DNA of 64,000 nt from Actinomyces succiniciruminis (GTDB lineage Bacteria > Actinomycetota > Actinomycetes > Actinomycetales > Actinomycetaceae). The translations under genes were made by a program, and so were the position numbers. This document shows positions 60,179 through 64,000 of this stretch, piece after piece (the first letter of the stretch is position 1; each line of letters starts with the position of its first letter). The DNA lies in assembly GCF_900002405.1 (NCBI RefSeq), contig NZ_LK995470.1, positions 62,001 through 126,000 of the forward strand, in the 5' to 3' direction. The notes beneath the pieces were generated by a model. The model saw only the letters and a program-made list of their open reading frames with translations, did no database searches and had not been told where the DNA came from.

Positions 60179-60834
60179 TGCGCGCCTTCCACCCCGAGGT
60201 CGAGGGCTGGGCCAGCGCCCTGGAACCGTGGGAGCGCGAGTACCTGGCCGGACTGTTCAAGCAGATCGCCGACCTGCTCGGCGCCGACGCCCCCGCCGCC
60301 GTGGAGCACCCCGCCCCGCGTCCGGGCGAGAGCTCGCGGGACGGCAATGTGCTCGCCGCCCTCGACTTCGAGCCCGAGCCGGCCGACGCCGGGACGCCGA
60401 GCTCGGTTCCCGCCTCCCTGGCTCCGCTACTGGACGTGCTCCTGCCGGACGCCTCCGAGGACCCGGACGTCGCCGTCGAGGTGGCCGCCCTGACCCGCTC
60501 CCAGCTGCGGGACGACAAGCGCTCCCGCATGGAGGACGTGGTGCACGAGCTGCTCGCTCCCACCGGTCCCGGTGGGGCGGTGCTGGTGCGTGCCGGGCAG
60601 GAGGGCCGCTGGCTCGGCGCCCTCAACGACGCCCGCCTGGTGCTCGCCGAGCGGCTGGACATCGACTCCGCCGACGCGGCCGAACAGGTGCACGCCCTCG
60701 CCTGGGAGGAGACGCCCGCCGGCGAGGGGGAGCGGCAGCGCTGGAACCGGGCCATGGCGCTGTCCTACGACATGCTCTCCTGGTGGCAGGAATCACTGGT
60801 GGCCGTGCTATTGAACGACGATGGAGCCGCATAG
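60178..60834 (+). CDS. DUF2017 protein
   Basis: A 218-residue protein encoded directly after clpS, a fixed pairing in actinobacteria that defines DUF2017. Helical segments at residues about 10-40 ([19 protein letters not shown]) and 140-215 flank an acidic middle. It overlaps the clpS stop by one base. Its function is unknown; coupling to ClpS suggests a role around protein degradation. Confidence 0.83.
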   Translation: MRAFHPEVEGWASALEPWEREYLAGLFKQIADLLGADAPAAVEHPAPRPGESSRDGNVLAALDFEPEPADAGTPSSVPASLAPLLDVLLPDASEDPDVAVEVAALTRSQLRDDKRSRMEDVVHELLAPTGPGGAVLVRAGQEGRWLGALNDARLVLAERLDIDSADAAEQVHALAWEETPAGEGERQRWNRAMALSYDMLSWWQESLVAVLLNDDGAA

Positions 60835-60844
60835 TCTCGGCGCT

Positions 60845-61771
60845 GTGAATGATGCGGCCATCGGGATGTTCGACTCCGGCGTCGGCGGCCTGACCGTGGC
60901 CCGCGCGGTTATCGACCAGCTGCCCGGCGAACAGGTGCTCTACATCGGTGACACCGCCAACACCCCCTACGGGCCGCGCCCGGTGCAGGAGGTGCGCCGC
61001 CTGGCCCTGAGCATCATGGACGAGCTGGTCGACTCCGGCGTGAAGATGCTGGTGATCGCCTGCAACACCGCCTCCGCCGCCGTCCTGCATGACGCCCGCA
61101 GCCGCTACACCCGCGACAAGGGCGTGCCCGTGGTGGAGGTCATTCACCCGGCCGCGCGCGCCGCCGCCCGCGTTACCCGCAACGGACGCGTCGGCCTGAT
61201 CGCCACCCAGGGCACCGTCGACTCCAACGCCTACGCCGACGCCTTGGCCGCCGTTCCCGGCGTGCACCTGTTCTCCCAGGCGTGTCCGCGATTTGTGGAG
61301 CTGGCCGAGCGCGGCATCACCACGGGCCCGGAGGTCATGGCCACGGCCGAGGAGTACCTAGCCCCCGTCAAGGCGGCGGACGTCGACACCCTCATCCTGG
61401 GCTGCACCCACTACCCGCTGCTGGCCGGTCCCATCTCCTACGTCATGGGGGAGGACGTCACCCTGGTGACCTCCAGCCAGGAGACCGCCAAGGACGTCTA
61501 CCGCGAGCTCGCCCGCCGCGACCTGCTGCGCGACCCCGATGCCCCCGCCCCCCGCCACGAGTTCCGCGCCACGGGCGACCCGGACTCCTTCGCGGTGCTG
61601 GCCCGCCGCTTCCTCGGCCCCGAGGTCGGACGCGTCCGCCGCGTCGAGCCGACCCCGACCGCCATCGCCCCGGGACCCGAAGTTCCGCTCGCCCACGCCG
61701 GCGAGTCGGCCCCCGCCGTCGCCCCACCAGACCCCGCCCTTGTCCCCAATTCGAGCGAGGATCCCGCATGA
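60845..61771 (+). CDS. murI: Glutamate racemase
   Basis: About 308 residues from the GTG at 60845, preferred because family members begin close to the [16 protein letters not shown] motif; an in-frame ATG at 60821 is the alternative. The two catalytic cysteines are in [10 protein letters not shown] (Cys73) and [10 protein letters not shown] (Cys187). It supplies D-glutamate for peptidoglycan. A C-terminal extension of about 50 proline/alanine-rich residues follows the catalytic core. Four-base overlap with the next gene. Confidence 0.93.
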   Translation: MNDAAIGMFDSGVGGLTVARAVIDQLPGEQVLYIGDTANTPYGPRPVQEVRRLALSIMDELVDSGVKMLVIACNTASAAVLHDARSRYTRDKGVPVVEVIHPAARAAARVTRNGRVGLIATQGTVDSNAYADALAAVPGVHLFSQACPRFVELAERGITTGPEVMATAEEYLAPVKAADVDTLILGCTHYPLLAGPISYVMGEDVTLVTSSQETAKDVYRELARRDLLRDPDAPAPRHEFRATGDPDSFAVLARRFLGPEVGRVRRVEPTPTAIAPGPEVPLAHAGESAPAVAPPDPALVPNSSEDPA

Positions 61772-62568
61772 AGCTAACCATCATCGGCTGTACCGGTTCC
61801 ATGTCCGGTCCCAACGCCGTCGCCTCCTCCTACCTGGTGCAGGCCGACGACGCCGCCGGGCGCACCTGGTCGGTCGTGCTCGACCTCGGACCCGGCGCCA
61901 TGGGCCAGTTGCTGCGCTATCTGGACCCGGCCGAGTTGGACGCCATTGCCATCTCCCACTGCCACGCCGACCACATGGTTGACCTGGTGGGCATGCACGT
62001 GTTCCGCCGCTGGAACCCCGCCGGCCGCCTGGACCCGGTGCTCACGCTCGGCCCGGGAGAGCTGCTGCCGCGCCTGAACGGCGTCGACGGCACGCCCGCG
62101 CAGGAGACCTATGCCACCGAGTTCTCCTTCCGCACCGTCTCGGCGGGGCAGGGCGTGCAGGTCGGCCCGCTGACCATCACCCCGTTCCCGGCACTGCACC
62201 CGGTGGACGCCTTCGGCTACCGGGTGGAGGGACCCGGGCGCGACGGCAACCCCGTCACCCTGGCCTTCACCGGCGACACCGACCTGTGCGAGGGCATTGA
62301 GGCCATGGCCGACGGCGTCGACCTGCTGCTGTCCGAGGCCGCCTTCCTGGAGGGACGCGACGCCGTGCGCGGCATTCACCTGACCGGCCGGCGCGCCGGG
62401 GAGCTTGCCGCGGGCACCTCGGGGCGGGGCGGTCGCCGTCCTGCCGGTCGGCTCGTGCTCACCCACATCCAGCCCTGGACCGACCCGGACGATCCGGTGG
62501 CCGAGGCCGCCGCCGTCTACGACGGCCCGCTGGCGGCCGCCACTCCCGGCGCCTGCTGGGAGCTCTGA
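61768..62568 (+). CDS. Metallo-beta-lactamase fold hydrolase
   Basis: A 266-residue MBL-fold protein. The metal ligands [10 protein letters not shown] (residues about 65-74) are clear, with GDTDLCEG and THIQPW further on. The build without an extra domain resembles RNase Z-like or cyclic phosphodiesterase members. In actinobacteria it regularly follows murI and precedes rph/RdgB genes. Those are absent here; a membrane protein gene follows. Substrate unknown. Confidence 0.85.
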   Translation: MKLTIIGCTGSMSGPNAVASSYLVQADDAAGRTWSVVLDLGPGAMGQLLRYLDPAELDAIAISHCHADHMVDLVGMHVFRRWNPAGRLDPVLTLGPGELLPRLNGVDGTPAQETYATEFSFRTVSAGQGVQVGPLTITPFPALHPVDAFGYRVEGPGRDGNPVTLAFTGDTDLCEGIEAMADGVDLLLSEAAFLEGRDAVRGIHLTGRRAGELAAGTSGRGGRRPAGRLVLTHIQPWTDPDDPVAEAAAVYDGPLAAATPGACWEL

Positions 62569-62571
62569 GCC

Positions 62572-63099
62572 GTGCAGGAATCGCCGCGAGACGAGCCCCG
62601 TCGTATCAGCTACACGCCGCCGGTGCCCGACGGGCCGGATCGGCCCTGGACGCGCGGGCGCCGCACCCGCTGGTGGCTGGTGGTGCTGGCCGACACGATT
62701 TCGGTTGCACTGATCGCCTGCTTCGCCGCCGCGTCGGCGCATGACCTGGCTCAGGTGCCCGGACTGCTCGTTCGCGGCGCGGCGGCCGTCGTCGTCGCCT
62801 GGGCGGTCACGTGGCTGGTGCGCCGTCCCGGCGACCACCTGGAGGTGGGCTGGCCGGACGGCGGCTGGGTCATTGCGCTGACCTGGGCGGCCTGGACGGG
62901 CCTGTATGCCTGGGGTGCTGCTGTCGGCGCAATTCCCGGAGCCGGTGGGGTGGCGTCGTTCGCAGTGATGCTGGCCGCATTCCTAGTGGTTTTCTGCGGC
63001 GGCTGGCGCTGCCTGTACGGCTACGTCAAGGCGCACGACTCGTTGGTCCCCAAGGGCGTGCAGCGGCGCCTGGACGCCCAAGCCCGCCGAGATCGGTAG
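62572..63099 (+). CDS. Four-helix membrane protein (DUF3054-like)
   Basis: A 175-residue protein from a GTG at 62572. After about 30 polar residues, hydrophobic segments lie at residues about 35-54, 65-83, 100-120 and 126-147, ending in a basic tail. The DTISVALIACFAAASAH start and the WLVRRPGD turn resemble DUF3054 proteins, but the match is weak. It follows the MBL gene after three bases and is probably co-transcribed. Confidence 0.6.
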   Translation: MQESPRDEPRRISYTPPVPDGPDRPWTRGRRTRWWLVVLADTISVALIACFAAASAHDLAQVPGLLVRGAAAVVVAWAVTWLVRRPGDHLEVGWPDGGWVIALTWAAWTGLYAWGAAVGAIPGAGGVASFAVMLAAFLVVFCGGWRCLYGYVKAHDSLVPKGVQRRLDAQARRDR

Positions 63100-63167
63100 A
63101 TCTTACGTGCCGAGGTCGGTTGATCTTACGTGCTGAGGTCGGTTGATCTTACGTGCTGAGGTCGGTT
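63099..63167. repeat. Tandem 23-bp repeats at a convergent junction
   Basis: Three units, each starting GATCTTACGTG, lie at 63099-63121, 63122-63144 and 63145-63167; units two and three are identical and unit one differs at one base. A partial unit (GAGATCGGTAGA) precedes them at the end of the membrane protein gene. The units share 17 of 23 positions with the inverted repeat at 42297-42336. Confidence 0.9.
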
Positions 63168-63180
63168 GAAGTAACCGGTG

Positions 63181-63498
63181 TCAATCCCCGGCGATCTCTC
63201 GCAGCGCGGCGACGTGATCCTCGAATGCCTTCAGACCGCGCGGGGTGAGCGACACCCAGACGACGTCCATGGAACGGACCACGCCGTAGTCGCGGTGGCG
63301 GCGGATGTAGTCCGCCTCCTCCAGCGCCTTGAGCTGCTTGGACAGACTGGCATCGGACAGACCAACCGCGTCACGCAGCGCGGAGAACTTCATTTCGGTA
63401 CCGGTCCACACCAGGGCGCCGTCGTTCACGGCCCCGACGGACTTGAGTGTCGCGCAGATCCGCAGGCGACTCAGCGGGTGAATCACGGGATCAAGCAC
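63181..63498 (-). CDS. Winged-helix transcriptional regulator
   Basis: A 105-residue regulator of the ArsR-like HTH_27/MarR group. The recognition region is SALRDAVGLSDASLSKQLKAL, followed by a wing DYGVVRSMDVVWVSLT. It is coupled by an eight-base overlap to the membrane protein gene upstream. The two palindromes around the shared promoter are its probable sites, making it an autoregulator. Confidence 0.82.
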   Translation of the reverse strand: MLDPVIHPLSRLRICATLKSVGAVNDGALVWTGTEMKFSALRDAVGLSDASLSKQLKALEEADYIRRHRDYGVVRSMDVVWVSLTPRGLKAFEDHVAALREIAGD

Positions 63499-63937
63499 GA
63501 CTGCCCTCCGGCCAGACCACGGCGGCGCAGTACCAGGCGTGAGCGGTAGCGAGCAGCACGAGCGGGCCGATCAGCACCGGATGTATGGACGCCCCCCGTA
63601 TGACGGCGCCTACAACCAGAACCCACGCGGTCAGGCTGTTCCGCTTCCACCACTGCCGGTCGGTGCCGATCAGATCGTCTCGGGTGCGGACCCCGGGGCG
63701 GAAGAGTTGGTTCCGCAGCAGTACATGTATGAGCACGAGTGCGGCGAGACCGCCGAGCAGCACCCAGTAGTGCTCGGTGAGTAGGGCGCCGAGCGTGGTG
63801 CCGAAGGCGATGGCGAATAGCGCGACCGCCCAGGTGGCGGGATGCCATTGCGCGGCCGCGCGCTCGGTTGCGGCGACGTCGCGCAGGCGGCTGCGCGCCT
63901 CGTTGGGGGACATGGCTGACGATGGGGATGAGGACAC
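63491..63937 (-). CDS. Membrane protein paired with the winged-helix regulator
   Basis: A 148-residue protein from the GTG at 63937 (GAGGTG six bases upstream). Four hydrophobic segments are visible at residues about 33-51, 55-72, 101-116 and 120-140, with a polar start. Small membrane proteins are commonly encoded with HTH_27 regulators in Gram-positive bacteria. Its function is unknown; the regulator probably controls its level. Confidence 0.72.
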   Translation of the reverse strand: MSSSPSSAMSPNEARSRLRDVAATERAAAQWHPATWAVALFAIAFGTTLGALLTEHYWVLLGGLAALVLIHVLLRNQLFRPGVRTRDDLIGTDRQWWKRNSLTAWVLVVGAVIRGASIHPVLIGPLVLLATAHAWYCAAVVWPEGSRA

Positions 63938-63949
63938 GACTACACCTCA

Positions 63950-63993
63950 CTTTCCAATATGGAAAGTATTATGTTTTCCATCTCGGAAAGCAA
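63950..63993 (-). promoter_or_regulatory. Promoter overlapped by two palindromic operators
   Basis: CTTTCCA-ATA-TGGAAAG (63950-63966) is a perfect palindrome and TTTCC-N5-GGAAA (63975-63989) a second one 24 bases on. Between and over them lie, on the minus strand, TTGCTT (63993-63988) and TAATAC (63971-63966), 16 bases apart, which form the promoter of the membrane protein/regulator pair. The layout is that of an autorepressed promoter. Confidence 0.72.
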
Positions 63994-64000
63994 GGGATGT

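Noticed and set aside
63099-63167. Tandem 23-bp repeats as a CRISPR array
   Set aside because: The units abut with no spacers, only about three copies exist, and no cas gene is nearby.

Overview
The window is high-GC DNA from an actinobacterium, most likely an Actinomyces-type member of the Actinomycetaceae. The grounds are strong G/C bias at third codon positions, a tmRNA whose tag reads ADNTRTDFALAA, the ftsE-ftsX-M23 peptidase-smpB-ssrA neighbourhood, and the pncB-clpS-DUF2017-murI cluster. The species call is an inference; no 16S gene is present.

Positions 1 to about 27,350 are the right-hand 27 kb of a siphovirus-like prophage integrated at the 3' end of a tRNA-Arg(TCT) gene (27351-27426, minus strand). 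The left end, with the rest of the tape measure gene, minor tail and lysis genes and the other attachment site, lies outside the window. Nearly all phage genes read leftward. From right to left they are: integrase; an accessory block (ImmA-like peptidase with a membrane protein, and a SHOCT-domain protein); a lysogeny switch (XRE repressor and ImmA-like peptidase on the plus strand facing an XRE gene on the minus strand); a long early operon of small hypothetical proteins with a ParB-like protein, a glutaredoxin, a RusA-type resolvase and an HNH/replication-organiser protein; then HNH endonuclease, terminases, portal, ClpP-type head protease with a nested scaffold gene, cement protein, HK97-type capsid, head-tail connectors, tail tube, a frameshifted tail chaperone pair and the tape measure.

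Positions 27.4 to 64.0 kb are chromosomal. In order: two dynamin-like GTPases; an SSB paralogue; ftsE-ftsX-M23 hydrolase-smpB; an aldo/keto reductase; ssrA with a very strong terminator; an accessory stretch at 37.6-41.0 kb with a symmetric CACGACC/GGTCGTG array, a MerR/GyrI-like regulator and orphan genes; an alpha/beta hydrolase; a sialic acid uptake and catabolism locus at 42.3-51.6 kb (GntR/FadR-type regulator, Sat-type ABC transporter with a fused permease-ATPase subunit, nanA, nanK, nanE); HU; an ABC-2 exporter; nagB, which would finish the sialic acid route; DUF3039 and a helicase; pncB; clpS-DUF2017-murI-MBL hydrolase; and an autoregulated-looking winged-helix/membrane protein pair at the edge.

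Most notable observations: a probable -1 frameshift in the tail chaperone pair; a scaffold start nested in the head protease; a plus-strand gene lying inside the leftward phage operon; two ImmA/IrrE peptidases in one prophage, one fused by overlap to a two-helix membrane protein; an inverted array of half-sites after ssrA; and a 23-bp-period repeat family found at two convergent gene junctions 20 kb apart.
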